A stretch of DNA of 64,000 bases from NCBI RefSeq assembly GCF_013466785.1, contig NZ_CP059163.1, positions 248,001-312,000 on the forward strand, given 5' to 3'. Both the position numbers and the translations under genes were made by a program. The notes beneath the pieces were generated by a model. That model did not search any database and was not told where the DNA came from. It was given only the letters and a program-made list of their open reading frames with translations. Below are positions 7,567 to 17,166 of the stretch, piece by piece. This DNA comes from Nocardioides marinisabuli (GTDB lineage: Bacteria > Actinomycetota > Actinomycetes > Propionibacteriales > Nocardioidaceae). How positions within the stretch are numbered: position 1 is the stretch's first letter; each line of letters opens with the position of its first letter.

Positions 7567-10500
7567 GTGCTGCCTCCGTCGGCGGGGTGGTCCTGCTCGG
7601 TCTCGGTGACCACGCCGGCGCGGCGGCGGTAGTCCTCGACGTACGCCGTCAGGTCGGCGCCGCGGGGGCGGCGCCCCGGGCGGATGTCGCAGGTGCCGAC
7701 CTTGTCCTGGATCGAGACGTTGGGGTCCATCGTGACGTTGACCAGGTCGTTGGGCGAGTCGCCCTTCGAGATGCCGTTGACGCCCCAGTGGTAGGGCAGG
7801 CCCACCTGCTCGACCCACTGCTCACCGAGCCGCAGCGAGCGCAGCCGGTCGGTGACCAGCACCCGGGCCTCGATCGCGGTCCGCGCGGTCACGATCGTGA
7901 CCCACTGCCCGTGCTCGAGGCCGCGCTCGGCGGCCAGGCGCGGCGAGACCTCGCAGAAGGGCTCGGGCTGCAGCTCGGTCAGGTAGGGCAGGGTCCGGCT
8001 CATCGCGCCGGTGGTGTGGTGCTCGGTGAGCCGGTAGGTGGTGAAGACGTAGGGGAACACCTCGGAGAAGCTCGGGTTGACCGGGTTCGAGGGGGTCGAG
8101 AGCTGCTTGCGCCCGGGGTTGTTCTGCTGGGCGTAGACCGGGTTGCGCACCGGCGACTCCGGCGGCTCGTAGTGCGCCGGCAGCGGACCGTCGGCGACGC
8201 CGACGGGCGCGAAGAGCCAGCCCTTGCCGTCGGTCTGCATCACGAACGGGTCCTGTCCGCCGATGGCGTCGGGGCCCTTGGCGCCGTCCTCGGGCACGTG
8301 GTCGGGCGGACGGTCGACGACGAAGTCGGGCACGTCGGAGCCGGTCCAGCGGCCCTCGTCGGCGTCCCACCACACGTAGCGCTTGCGCTCGCTCCACGGC
8401 GTGCCGTCGGGGGCCGCGGACGCGCGGTTGTAGAGGATGCGGCGGTTGGCCGGCCACACCCAGCCCCACTCGGAGGCGACCTGGTCCTGCTCCCAGTGCG
8501 GCTTGCGGCGCCGCGCCTGGTTGACCCCGTCGGCGTACACGCCGCTGTAGATCCAGCAGCCGCACGAGGTCGACCCGTCGGCCCTCAGCTCGGTGTACGA
8601 CGACAGCGGCGCCCCGTCGGGCCCGGTGCCGTTGATCTCCCGCAGCACCGCCTCGGCGTCGGGCTCCCCGTGCTCGTCGACCGGGTAGTCCCAGGCCAGG
8701 TCGAGCAGCGGTCGGTCCATCTCGTCGGTGGAGCCGGCCAGCTTCTCGCGGAGGCGGTTGCCGAGGTCGACGTAGAACTCCAGCTCGCTCTGGCAGTCGC
8801 CGGGCGGCTGCACGGCCTGGTCGCGCCACTGCAGCATCCGCTGGGTCTGGGTGAAGGAGCCGGCCTTCTCGACGTGGTTGGCCGCGGGCAGGAAGAACAC
8901 CTCGGTGCCGATCTCCTCGGTGACCAGCTCGCCGGTCTCGATCTCGGGACCGTTCTTCCAGAAGTCCGCCGACTCGATCATCTGCAGGTCGCGCACGACC
9001 AGCCAGTCGAGGTTGGCCAGGCCCAGGCGCTGCATCTTGCCGTTCGCCGAGCCCACGGCGGGGTTCTCCCCCACCAGGAAGTAGCCCTTGCACCGGCCCT
9101 CGATCTGCGCCTTGACCGTGGTGTACGTCGAGTGGTCGCCCGTCAGCCGTGGCAGGTAGTCGAAGCAGAAGTCGTTCTCGGGGGTGGCCGCCTCCCCCCA
9201 GTAGGCCTTGAGCAGGCTGACGGCGTAGGAGCGGATGTTCCCCCAGAAGCCGGCCTTGCCCTCGTCGGCGCGCACCCACTCGTCGAGGCTCTGGTGGTGG
9301 TCGGCCAGCGGCATCGGCAGGTAGCCGGGCAGGATGTTGAACAGGGTCGGGATGTCGGTGGAGCCCTGGATGCTGGCGTGCCCGCGCAGCGCCAGGATGC
9401 CGCCGCCGGGGCGCCCGATGTTGCCCAGCAGCAGCTGGAGGATCGAGGCGGTGCGGATCATCTGCGCGCCGGTGCTGTGGTGGGTCCAGCCCACGGCGTA
9501 GCAGAACGCGGTGGTGCGCTCGCGACCGCTGTTGGAGGTCAGCGCCTCGGCGACCTGGCGCAGCTGCTCGGGGCGGATGCCGCAGGCCTGCTCGACCATC
9601 TCGGGGGTGTAGCGGGCGAAGTGGCGCTTGAGGATCTGGAAGACGCAGCGCGGGTGCTGCAGCGTCTCGTCGCGACGGCCCTTCCAGTTCACCGGGGCCC
9701 CGCCCGAGCCGTGGCTCTCGGAGCGGGCGGCCTGGTGGGAGCGCTTGGCGTCGTCCCCGGTGGCCGCGGCCTCGGCGTCCTCGCGCAGCTCGCGGTCGCG
9801 CTCGCGCTCCTCGGCGTTCATGTCCTCGGGCGGCTCGTAGCGCCACGAGATCGGGTCGTACTGCCCGGTCTCGGGGTCGAAGCCGGAGAACAGCCCGTCG
9901 AGGTCGTCGGGGCCCTGGTAGGCCTCGTCGATGATGTTGGCGGCGTTGGTGTAGGCCACGACGTACTCACGGAAGTCGAGGTCGTTGCTCAGCACCTGGT
10001 TGACCAGCCCGCCCAGGAACGCGATGTCGCTGCCGGCGCGGATCGGGACGTGCAGGTCGGAGACCGCCGAGGTGCGCGTGAAGCGCGGGTCGACGTGGAT
10101 GACCGTCGCCCCGCGACGCTTCGCCTCCATCACCCACTGGAAGCCCACCGGGTGGGCCTCCGCCATGTTGGAGCCCTCGATGAGGATGCAGTCAGCGTTC
10201 TGCAGGTCCTGCAGGCTGGTGGTAGCCCCACCACGGCCGAACGAGGTACCCAGACCGGGCACCGTGGAGGAGTGTCAAATACGGGCCTGGTTCTCGATCT
10301 GGATCGCCCCCATCGCCGTGTACAGCTTCTTCATGAGGTAGTTCTCCTCGTTGTCGAGGGCTGCCCCTCCGAGGCTGGCGATGCCGAGCGTGCGGCGCGT
10401 GCGCCGCCCCTTCTCGTCCTCCCACTCCCAGAACTGCTTGCGGGTGGCGATGACGCGGTCGGCGATCATGTCGAGCGCGGTCTCGCGGTCGAGGTCCTCC

Positions 10501-10835
10501 CACTCGGTGCCGTGCGGGCGCCGGTAGCGGACCGTGGTCACGCGGCTGGAGGAGGTGACCAGCTGCTTGCTGGCGCTGCCCTTGGGGCACAGCCGCCCGC
10601 GCGAGACCGGGCTCGCGGCCGAGCCCTCGATCTGCACGACCTTCTCGTCCTTGACGAAGACCTTCTGGGCACAGCCCACGGCGCAGAACGGGCAGACCGA
10701 GTCGACGACCCGGTCGGCGGTGGTGGTGCGCGGCTGCAGGCCGCGGCTGCGCTGCGACATGGCCGCCTCGCCACGACCGAGCCGGTCGCGACCGAGCACC
10801 TGCCGCACCAGCGGCCACCCGAGGAACTGCTCCAT
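7563..10835 (-). CDS. fdhA: Selenocysteine-containing formate dehydrogenase catalytic subunit
   Basis: 1090 aa if the in-frame TGA at 10277-10275 is read as selenocysteine (residue 187). The context ENQARI-U-HSS followed by TFGRG-like SFGRGG is the canonical Sec site of formate dehydrogenases, where Sec ligates Mo or W. A 4Fe-4S motif CPFC-X3-C (residues 48-55, then GRLCPKGSA) precedes it, and molybdopterin-binding domains follow. Read as a stop, the TGA would split the gene in two, but both halves are clearly one protein. A SECIS-like hairpin lies 11 nt downstream of the TGA, and selA, selB, selC and selD are adjacent. No Tat or Sec signal is evident, so the enzyme may face the cytoplasm. 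ATG at 10835 is assumed; Met26 is an alternative. Confidence 0.95.
10245..10277 (-). promoter_or_regulatory. Bacterial SECIS element and UGA(Sec) codon inside fdhA
   Basis: On the minus strand the Sec TGA (10277-10275) is followed after 11 nt by a hairpin: a 7-bp stem (10263-10257 with 10251-10245, one G-U pair) closed by a 5-nt loop GGUCU. The spacing and the GGUCU loop match the minimal upper stem-loop of Escherichia coli fdhF that SelB binds. This is direct support for recoding of the TGA. SelB binding is inferred from the family. Confidence 0.85.
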
Positions 10836-10922
10836 GGCGACACCCTGCACCACCCACCTCACCCTTGACCAGCACCCTGGGGGTGGGACGGCCCCCGCGT
10901 GTCGTCGGGCTATGTTGAGCGC

Positions 10923-11017
10923 GGAGGCGTACCTCGTCTGGTGACGGGCGCGGCCCTCAACGCCGTTGTGACCGGGCACCCCGGTCAGGCGGGTTCGATT
11001 CCCGTCCGCCTCCGCCA
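10923..11017 (+). tRNA. selC: tRNA-Sec (UCA anticodon)
   Basis: 95 nt including encoded CCA (11015-11017). The acceptor strands GGAGGCG (10923-10929) and CGCCTCC (11007-11013) pair. The anticodon loop CCTCAAC has TCA at 10957-10959. The variable arm TGACCGGG/CCCGGTCA is long, as in Sec tRNAs, and the T arm has TTCGATT. It is divergent from fdhA and 36 bp upstream of selA, so it may be co-transcribed with selAB. TATGTT at 10911-10916 is a possible -10 box, but no good -35 is seen. Confidence 0.95.
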
Positions 11018-11052
11018 GCCGTCGTACGCCGTCGCCACCCGGGGAGGGGCCC

Positions 11053-12351
11053 GTGCAGGACACCCGCCGCCGGGTCCCGCGCACCGACGTCGTCCTCGAC
11101 GACCCGGCCCTGGCGCCCGCGCTCGAGCGGCTCGGCCGGGCGCGGGTCAAGGCCGGGGTCGTCGCGGCCCTCGAGGCCTGCCGCGCGGGCCGGGTGGCGC
11201 CCGAGGACGTGGTGGTCGCCGTGCTCGACGACCTGCCGGCCGCCCCGGTCTCGCTGCGCCGGGTCCTCAACGCCACCGGCGTCGTGGTGCACACCAACCT
11301 GGGCCGGGCCCCGCTGTCACCGGCCGCCGTCGAGGCGCTGGCGCTGGCGGCGGGGGCCACCGACGTCGAGCTCGACCTAGACTCTGGCCTGCGCGGGCCC
11401 CGCGGCGCGGCCGCGCTGGCCGCCCTGGCCGCAGCCGTCCCCGACGCCGGCGGCGTGCACGTGGTCAACAACGGCGCCGCCGCCCTGGCGCTGGCGACCT
11501 GCGCCCTCGCCGCCGGGCGCGAGGTGGTCGTCTCGCGCGGCGAGCTGGTCGAGATCGGCGACGGGTTCCGCATCCCCGAGCTGATGGAGTCGCTGGGCGC
11601 GCGGCTGCGCGAGGTGGGCACCACCAACCGGGTGCACCTCGAGGACTACGAGCGCGCCGTCGGCGAGCGCACCGCCTTCGTGCTGAAGGTGCACCCCTCC
11701 AACTTCCGCGTCGAGGGCTTCACCTCGAGCGTGCCGGTCGAGGCGCTGACGGGCCTGGGGGTGCCGGTCGTCGCCGACATCGGCTCGGGCCTGCTCGCCC
11801 CGCACCCGCGGCTGCCCGACGAGCCCGACGCCGCCACCACCCTGCGCGCGGGCGCCGACCTGGTCACCGCCTCCGGCGACAAGCTGCTCGGCGGCCCGCA
11901 GGCCGGGCTGCTGCTGGGCGGGGCCGCGCTGGTGCAGCGGCTGCGCCGCCACCCCTTCGCCCGCGCGCTGCGGGTCGACAAGCTCACCCTGGCCGCACTC
12001 GAGGCGACCCTGACCGGCCCGGCGCCGCCGGTGGCCGCGGCCCTGGCGAGCCGTCCCGACGACCTGCTCGCCCGCGCCCGGCGGCTGGCCACGGCGATCG
12101 GCGGCCCCGCCGAGGCGGTGGCCTCCGAGGGCCGTGTCGGCGGCGGGGGCGCGCCCGGGGTGCCGCTGCCCAGCGCCGCGGTCGCGCTGCCGCACCACCT
12201 GGCCGCCCCGCTGCGCCACGGCGACCCGGCCGTCGTCGGCCACGTCCACGACGGCCGGCTGCTGCTCGACCTGCTGGCGCTGCCCGGCAGCGACGACGCC
12301 GCGCTCGTCGAGGGCGTACGACGCGTGCTCGCCGCCGACGGGGGCCGCTGA
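11053..12351 (+). CDS. selA: L-seryl-tRNA(Sec) selenium transferase
   Basis: 432 aa. A PLP enzyme that converts Ser-tRNA(Sec) to Sec-tRNA(Sec) using selenophosphate. NATGVVVHTNLGRAPLS, VVNNGAAALALA and the PLP lysine in SGDKLLGGPQAG are clear. The GTG start at 11053 follows a good ribosome site (GGAGGGG, 11042-11048). It lies immediately downstream of the tRNA-Sec gene, and its stop abuts the selB start with no gap. Confidence 0.96.
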   Translation: MQDTRRRVPRTDVVLDDPALAPALERLGRARVKAGVVAALEACRAGRVAPEDVVVAVLDDLPAAPVSLRRVLNATGVVVHTNLGRAPLSPAAVEALALAAGATDVELDLDSGLRGPRGAAALAALAAAVPDAGGVHVVNNGAAALALATCALAAGREVVVSRGELVEIGDGFRIPELMESLGARLREVGTTNRVHLEDYERAVGERTAFVLKVHPSNFRVEGFTSSVPVEALTGLGVPVVADIGSGLLAPHPRLPDEPDAATTLRAGADLVTASGDKLLGGPQAGLLLGGAALVQRLRRHPFARALRVDKLTLAALEATLTGPAPPVAAALASRPDDLLARARRLATAIGGPAEAVASEGRVGGGGAPGVPLPSAAVALPHHLAAPLRHGDPAVVGHVHDGRLLLDLLALPGSDDAALVEGVRRVLAADGGR

Positions 12352-14112
12352 GTGCACGTCGTCGCGACCGCCGGCCACGTCGACCACGGCAAGTCGACGC
12401 TGGTGCGCGCGCTCACCGGTGCCGACCCCGACCGGCTGGCCGAGGAGCAGCGCCGCGGGCTGACGATCGAGCTCGGCTACGCCTGGACCGACCTGCCGGG
12501 CGCCGGCGAGGTGGCCTTCGTCGACGTGCCGGGCCACGAGCGGTTCGTGGCGACGATGCTGGCCGGGGTCGGCCCGGTGCCCGTGGCGGTGCTGGTCGTG
12601 GCCGCCGACGACCCGTGGATGCCGCAGGCCGCCGAGCACCTCGCCGTGCTCGACGCGCTGGGGGTGGCCCACGGCCTGCTGGTGGTCTCGCGCGCCGACC
12701 TGGCCGACCCTGCCCCCGCGCTGGCGCGGGCCCGCGAGGAGCTGTCCCGCACCGGCCTGGCGCACGTGCCGCACGTCGTCACCGCGGCCGGCGACGACGA
12801 GGGTGCGGCCACGCTGCGCACCGAGGTGGGCGCGGCGCTGGCGCGGGTGCTGGCGGGCGTCCCGGCCCCCGACCCCGGCGCCGACGTGCGGCTGTGGGTC
12901 GACCGGGTCTTCCACGTGCGCGGCACCGGCACCGTCGTGACCGGCACGCTGCCGGCCGGCACCGTGCACGAGGGCGACGTGCTCGACGGCCCGGGCGGGC
13001 CCGTGCGGGTGCGCCGCGTCGAGTCGCTGGGCCGCCGCCGCGACGCCGTGACGGGGGTCGCCCGGGTCGCGCTGGCGCTCGCCGACCGCTCCCCCGGCGC
13101 CGTCGACGCCCTGGGCCGCGGCGCCGCGCTGGTCACCCCCGGCGCCTTCCTCGACGTCGACCTGCTCGACGTCGAGGTCACCGGCCCCGACCTCGACCGG
13201 CTGCCCGAGCGGCCGCTGCTGCACGTCGGCTCGACCCAGCTGGCCGTGCACGCGCGCCCGCTCGACCCGGCCCGGGCGCCGGGACTGGTCCGCCTGCGCC
13301 TGGAGCGGCCGCTGCCGCTGCGGGTCGGGGACCGCGCGGTGCTGCGCTCCACCGGCGACCGGGTCGTGCGCGGCGTACGCGTGCTCGACCCGCGGCCGCC
13401 GTCCCTGCGGCGGCGGGGGGCCGCCCGGGCCCGCGCCGTCGACCTGGCCCGTCTCGACGGGTCGACGGCGGCCGACCTGCGGGTGCGGGGGCTCGCCCGC
13501 GAGGACGACCTGCGCCGGGCCGGCCTCGACCCGGCCGCGACCCCGGGCGCCGCGCGCGCCGGGGGCTGGCTGCTCGACCCCGCCCGGGCCGAGCAGGCCG
13601 CCGAGCGGGTGCGTGCAGCCCTGGGCGCTCCCGGGGCGGCCGACGGGCTCGCGCCCGCCGAGCTCGCGCAGGCCGCGGGCCTGCCCGACCCGGCGCTCCT
13701 CGACGCGGTCGGGGTCCCGGGGGCGCGGCTCGAGGGCGGGCGCTGGCGCACCCGCGGCCCCGAGGTGCCGCCCGACCTGGCCGCGGCGCTCGAGGCGCTG
13801 CGCGCCGACCTGGAGCCGGCCTTCGCCGCGCCCAGCGCCGACCGGTTGCGCGAGCTCGGGCTCGACACCCGGGCCCTGGCCCGCCTCGACCGGGCGGGGG
13901 CCGTGCTGCACCTCGGTGGCGCGGTGGTGGTGCGCGCCGGTGCCGACGACGAGGCCCTCCCCCTGCTCGCGGCGCTCGAGCAACCCTTTCCCGTCACCGC
14001 CGCCCGCAGCGCGCTGGGCACCAGCCGGCGGGTGGCCCTGGCGCTGCTGGCCCACCTCGACCGCACCGGCCGCACGGTGCGGCTGGCCGACGACACCCGC
14101 CGCCTGCGCTGA
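12352..14112 (+). CDS. selB: Selenocysteine-specific elongation factor
   Basis: 586 aa. A GTPase that carries Sec-tRNA to the ribosome at UGA codons marked by a SECIS. GTP-binding motifs: AGHVDHGKST (about residues 7-16), RGLTIELGYAW, DVPGHERF, and SRAD at the G4 position (usually NKxD or SKxD). EF-Tu-like beta domains follow, then a winged-helix C-terminal region for SECIS RNA binding. The length is close to the usual 600 aa. GTG start directly after the selA TGA. A tandem repeat begins 2 bp after the stop. Confidence 0.95.
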   Translation: MHVVATAGHVDHGKSTLVRALTGADPDRLAEEQRRGLTIELGYAWTDLPGAGEVAFVDVPGHERFVATMLAGVGPVPVAVLVVAADDPWMPQAAEHLAVLDALGVAHGLLVVSRADLADPAPALARAREELSRTGLAHVPHVVTAAGDDEGAATLRTEVGAALARVLAGVPAPDPGADVRLWVDRVFHVRGTGTVVTGTLPAGTVHEGDVLDGPGGPVRVRRVESLGRRRDAVTGVARVALALADRSPGAVDALGRGAALVTPGAFLDVDLLDVEVTGPDLDRLPERPLLHVGSTQLAVHARPLDPARAPGLVRLRLERPLPLRVGDRAVLRSTGDRVVRGVRVLDPRPPSLRRRGAARARAVDLARLDGSTAADLRVRGLAREDDLRRAGLDPAATPGAARAGGWLLDPARAEQAAERVRAALGAPGAADGLAPAELAQAAGLPDPALLDAVGVPGARLEGGRWRTRGPEVPPDLAAALEALRADLEPAFAAPSADRLRELGLDTRALARLDRAGAVLHLGGAVVVRAGADDEALPLLAALEQPFPVTAARSALGTSRRVALALLAHLDRTGRTVRLADDTRRLR

Positions 14113-14114
14113 CG

Positions 14115-14180
14115 CCGAGCCGGCGCCAGTTCCTCACCGAGCCGGCGCCAGCTCCCCGCCGAGCCGGCGCCACTTCCCCC
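14115..14180. repeat. Three tandem 22-bp intergenic repeats 3' of selB
   Basis: Units 14115-14136, 14137-14158 and 14159-14180 all begin CCGAGCCGGCGCCA and then vary. The core GCCGGCGC is itself palindromic. The array starts 2 bp after the selB stop and fills about 40 percent of the gap before the next gene. The period equals that of the arrays at 35621 and 38117 and the spacing inside 4534-4625. Confidence 0.85.
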
Positions 14181-14270
14181 TGCCGGTCCGTCCCGTGGGC
14201 GGGGTGTGGCCCGCGCCACTCCTGCGGCTTACGCTGCGCCGGCCGCCCCCGTCGTACGCCTGGAGTCCCC

Positions 14271-15155
14271 GTGTCCCGTCGCCCCGCCCTGCTCGCCGCC
14301 GCCACCACCGCCCTCGCGCTGCTGGCGACGCTCGTGCCCGCCACGGCTCCCGCGCTGGCCGAGACCACGCCGGCGGAGCGGGCCGGGGTGCGCTACGTCG
14401 CCATGGGCGACTCCTACAGCGCGGCCTCGGGGGTGCTGCCGCTCGACCCGGCCGCGCCGGTGCAGTGCCTGCGCTCGATCCGCAACTACCCCCACGTCAT
14501 CGCCGAGGCGATCGGCGCCCGCCTCACCGACGTGACCTGTGGTGCCGCCGACACCGGTGACTACCGCGGGTCGCAGTACGACGACGTACCGCCCCAGCTC
14601 GACGCCCTGAGCCGCCGCACCCGCCTGGTCACGATGACCATCGGCGGCAACGACAGCTCGGTCTTCCTCAACTCGATCCTGCAGTGCGGCGCCGCCGGCC
14701 TGGCGACGCTGGGCCAGGGCAGCCCCTGCAAGGACGAGTACGGCGACTCCTTCGTCACCACCATCCGCACGACGACCTTCCCGGCCATCCGCAGGGCGCT
14801 GCGCGACGTGCAGCGCCGCGCCCCCAGGGCGGAGGTCGCGATCCTGGGCTACCCGTGGATCATGCCGGAGCGGGTGGGCTGCTACCCGCTGATGCCCGTC
14901 GCGCGCGGGGACGTGCCCTACCTGCGCACCCTGCAGCGCGTGCTCAACAACGCGGTCAAGCGGGCCGCCCGGGCGACCGGGGCGACGTACGTGAACCTCA
15001 ACCGGGTCTCCGACGGCCACGACGCCTGCCAGCTGCCCGGCGAGCGCTGGGTCGAGCCGGTGCTGGCCGGCACCAACCCCGTCATCGTGCACCCCAACGC
15101 CCTCGGCGAGGAGCAGATGGCCCAGCGGACCCTGGCGGTGCTCGGGCGTCAGTAG
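14271..15155 (+). CDS. Secreted SGNH/GDSL-family lipase/esterase
   Basis: 294 aa. A signal peptide (about residues 1-31, ending ALAE) is followed by the block I motif MGDSYSAASG with the nucleophilic serine, TIGGND (block III, oxyanion Asn), and VHPNALGEEQM near the C-terminus with the Asp/His-type catalytic histidine. Six cysteines suggest disulfides, as in Streptomyces secreted SGNH esterases. GTG start at 14271. Its last 7 bases overlap the convergent CopC-like gene. The substrate (lipid or acylated polysaccharide) is unknown. Confidence 0.85.
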   Translation: MSRRPALLAAATTALALLATLVPATAPALAETTPAERAGVRYVAMGDSYSAASGVLPLDPAAPVQCLRSIRNYPHVIAEAIGARLTDVTCGAADTGDYRGSQYDDVPPQLDALSRRTRLVTMTIGGNDSSVFLNSILQCGAAGLATLGQGSPCKDEYGDSFVTTIRTTTFPAIRRALRDVQRRAPRAEVAILGYPWIMPERVGCYPLMPVARGDVPYLRTLQRVLNNAVKRAARATGATYVNLNRVSDGHDACQLPGERWVEPVLAGTNPVIVHPNALGEEQMAQRTLAVLGRQ

Positions 15156-15736
15156 TCGTCGTCGGGCTCGGGGGCGCGCACCGCCCGTCCCCGGACACCG
15201 ACGACGGTCATCACCACGAGCGCCAGCACCCCCGCCGCCAGCACGAGCACCACCGTCCCCCGGCTCGAGAGCTCCTCGCCGGGATCGCTGCTCGCGACCT
15301 GGAAGGAACCCGTCGCCCGGCTCGGCGAGCCGGCGTCGCCGTCGGGTGCGACCGCCGCGGCGGTGGCCGTGAATGTGAACGACCCCACGACCGCGTGCCC
15401 GTCCGACCCCACCACCCGGTAGCCGACCGAGTGCTCGCCGGGGCTCGACAGCCGCAGCGCCTGCTCGACGCTGCTCCCCGAGACGGCCGCCGCACCGTGC
15501 GAGACGGTCCGGCCGGAGGCGTCCTGCACGACCACCTCGACGTGGTGCGGGTCGATCGGGGTCCCGAAGGCCAGCGCCACCCGCTCCAGCGGGCTGCTGA
15601 TGGTGTCACCGTCGCCGGGCGTGCTCGCCACGAGACCGGTGTGCCCGTGCGCGGGAGCGCCGACCAGGGCGGTGAGCACGACCACGACGGCCACCACGGC
15701 TACCCGCACCGCCCGCCAGTGCTGCGACTGCCTCAT
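15149..15736 (-). CDS. CopC-domain copper-resistance protein, membrane anchored
   Basis: 195 aa. A signal peptide ends near APAHGHTGLVASTPGDG, with the mature N-terminal histidine typical of CopC/YobA proteins. The CopC beta-sandwich follows (VALAFGTPIDPHHVEVVVQDASG through YRVVGSDGHAVVGSFTFTA), then a Ser/Gly linker and a C-terminal membrane helix (about 160-182). It probably binds copper outside the membrane. A CopD-like domain lies 6 kb away in the same block (21417), which supports a shared copper function. Confidence 0.85.
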   Translation of the reverse strand: MRQSQHWRAVRVAVVAVVVVLTALVGAPAHGHTGLVASTPGDGDTISSPLERVALAFGTPIDPHHVEVVVQDASGRTVSHGAAAVSGSSVEQALRLSSPGEHSVGYRVVGSDGHAVVGSFTFTATAAAVAPDGDAGSPSRATGSFQVASSDPGEELSSRGTVVLVLAAGVLALVVMTVVGVRGRAVRAPEPDDDY

Positions 15737-15813
15737 CGTCTCCCCCTGACGTCGTCGATCCAGCCTCCCCGCGCGACCTTGGGGCGGGGTTGACCTCGGG
15801 ACGCCGGACGCCC

Positions 15814-17166
15814 TCACCCCGTCACCAGCGCCTCGGGGAAGGCGGCGCTCAGCTCGGTCCCCGCCGGCGACGTCGCCGTCAGGTCCAGCCGACCGCCGAG
15901 GTCGTGGACGGCGTCGTGCAGCAGCCGCAGCCCGAGGTGCCCCTCGGTGTCGTCGCCCTGCGGGCGCGCCGGCCCCCGCCCGTCGTCGCACACCCGGACC
16001 AGGACCTGCCCGTCACGGCGCCGGACATCGACGTCGAGGTGCTGGGCCCCCGCGTGCTTCACGACGTTGCGCACCCCCTCGCGCACGACCCGGTAGGCCA
16101 GGCGAGCGGCGTCCGGCGTGAGCTCCAGGTCGGGGGCGAGCGTGACCCGGGACTCGACGCCCGCGGCGGCCGACTCGCTCGCCACGAGCTCCTGCACCGA
16201 CTCGGCGAGCCCGGCACCGGCGAGGTCGGGGGGATGGATGTCGCTCATCAGCCGGCGCAGCTTGGTGACGTCGTCGCGCACCAGGTCGGTGAAGTGGTCG
16301 AGGTGCCGGCGCACCCCGGGCGCCTCGGGCTCCGGTGGGAGCGAGCGGGCCACGGCGGGCAGTGCGTAGCCCAGGCCGGCGAGGTCCTGGATGACGCCGT
16401 CGTGCAGCGCCGCGGCGATGCGCCTGCGCTCGAGCTCGGAGGCGAGCAGGACGTGCCTGAGCAGCACCGCGCGTCCGCGCTCGGCCCGTCGCACGCGCCG
16501 CCCCAGCGCCACGGCGAGCGGCATCACGACGACCAGGAACATCCCCAGCGACCCGACGGCCAGGCCCACGAGGGAGACCACGACCTTCTCGGCGTCGCGC
16601 TCCATCTGCTCGGTCGCCAGGTAGGCCTCGACGACCATCTCCTGCCCGTCGTCGTCCCGTGCTCCCACGTAGACCTCCAGCAGCGGCCCCTCGTCCTGCT
16701 CCGCGTAGTTCTCCTCGCGCGAGAGCTCCGACACCTCGACCCTTGCCCGGGAGCTGCCCAGCAGCCCGCGTACGTCGTCCGGCAGGTCGAAGCGCTTGCC
16801 GACCAGGCGCGCCTGGTTCGACCACAGCACGGTGCCGTCCGCCGCCCACACCTTGACGTGGCGGATGCTGCCGTCCTGCATCCGGTTGCGCATCACCGAC
16901 GCCAGCCGCTCGCGCGCCGCTGGGTCCCCCTCGCGCAGGTCGCCGTCGACCAGCGGGGAGACCAGCCGGGTGGCCAGCGCCGTGCCGACCGCGCGGGCGC
17001 TGTCGAGCGCGCGCTCACGGGCGATCCGCTCGGCGACCACGACCGCGACGCCGGCCAGGAGCAGGGCCGCCAGCACGCTGAGCAGCACGAACCGGGTGAC
17101 GGCCGAGCGCACCGTGTCGTCGGCCCCCGTCGAGGCCGGGGAGTCCTCAGCCCGGCCCCGGCCCAT
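15814..17166 (-). CDS. Sensor histidine kinase, NarL/DesK (HisKA_3) type
   Basis: 450 aa. Two membrane helices (about 24-46 and 195-220) flank an extracytoplasmic sensor region. The dimerisation/phosphoacceptor motif is ALHDGVIQDLAGL, and the ATP-binding region has REGVRNVVKHAGA and CDDGRG. It should phosphorylate the adjacent LuxR-type regulator, whose 3' end it overlaps by 20 bp, so the pair is one operon read regulator first. No conserved metal-ligand set in the sensor identifies the signal. Confidence 0.88.
   Translation of the reverse strand: MGRGRAEDSPASTGADDTVRSAVTRFVLLSVLAALLLAGVAVVVAERIARERALDSARAVGTALATRLVSPLVDGDLREGDPAARERLASVMRNRMQDGSIRHVKVWAADGTVLWSNQARLVGKRFDLPDDVRGLLGSSRARVEVSELSREENYAEQDEGPLLEVYVGARDDDGQEMVVEAYLATEQMERDAEKVVVSLVGLAVGSLGMFLVVVMPLAVALGRRVRRAERGRAVLLRHVLLASELERRRIAAALHDGVIQDLAGLGYALPAVARSLPPEPEAPGVRRHLDHFTDLVRDDVTKLRRLMSDIHPPDLAGAGLAESVQELVASESAAAGVESRVTLAPDLELTPDAARLAYRVVREGVRNVVKHAGAQHLDVDVRRRDGQVLVRVCDDGRGPARPQGDDTEGHLGLRLLHDAVHDLGGRLDLTATSPAGTELSAAFPEALVTG

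Noticed and set aside
10275..10277. fdhA as a pseudogene interrupted by a stop
   Set aside because: The TGA is at the canonical Sec position, with a SECIS hairpin and all sel genes adjacent.
7587..10868. Open frame of about 1090 codons on the + strand opposite fdhA
   Set aside because: Antisense shadow; fdhA is certain from its molybdopterin and Sec motifs.
10865..10916. Strong promoter for tRNA-Sec from TTGACC and TATGTT
   Set aside because: The two boxes are 40 bp apart, too far for one promoter; only the TATGTT is kept as a weak -10 candidate.
10899..15155. Very long open frame of about 1400 codons on the + strand across selA, selB and the lipase
   Set aside because: Only the last 294 codons (lipase) have protein-like composition. 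The rest is Arg/Pro/Ala-rich shadow of selA and selB, and its start overlaps the tRNA-Sec.
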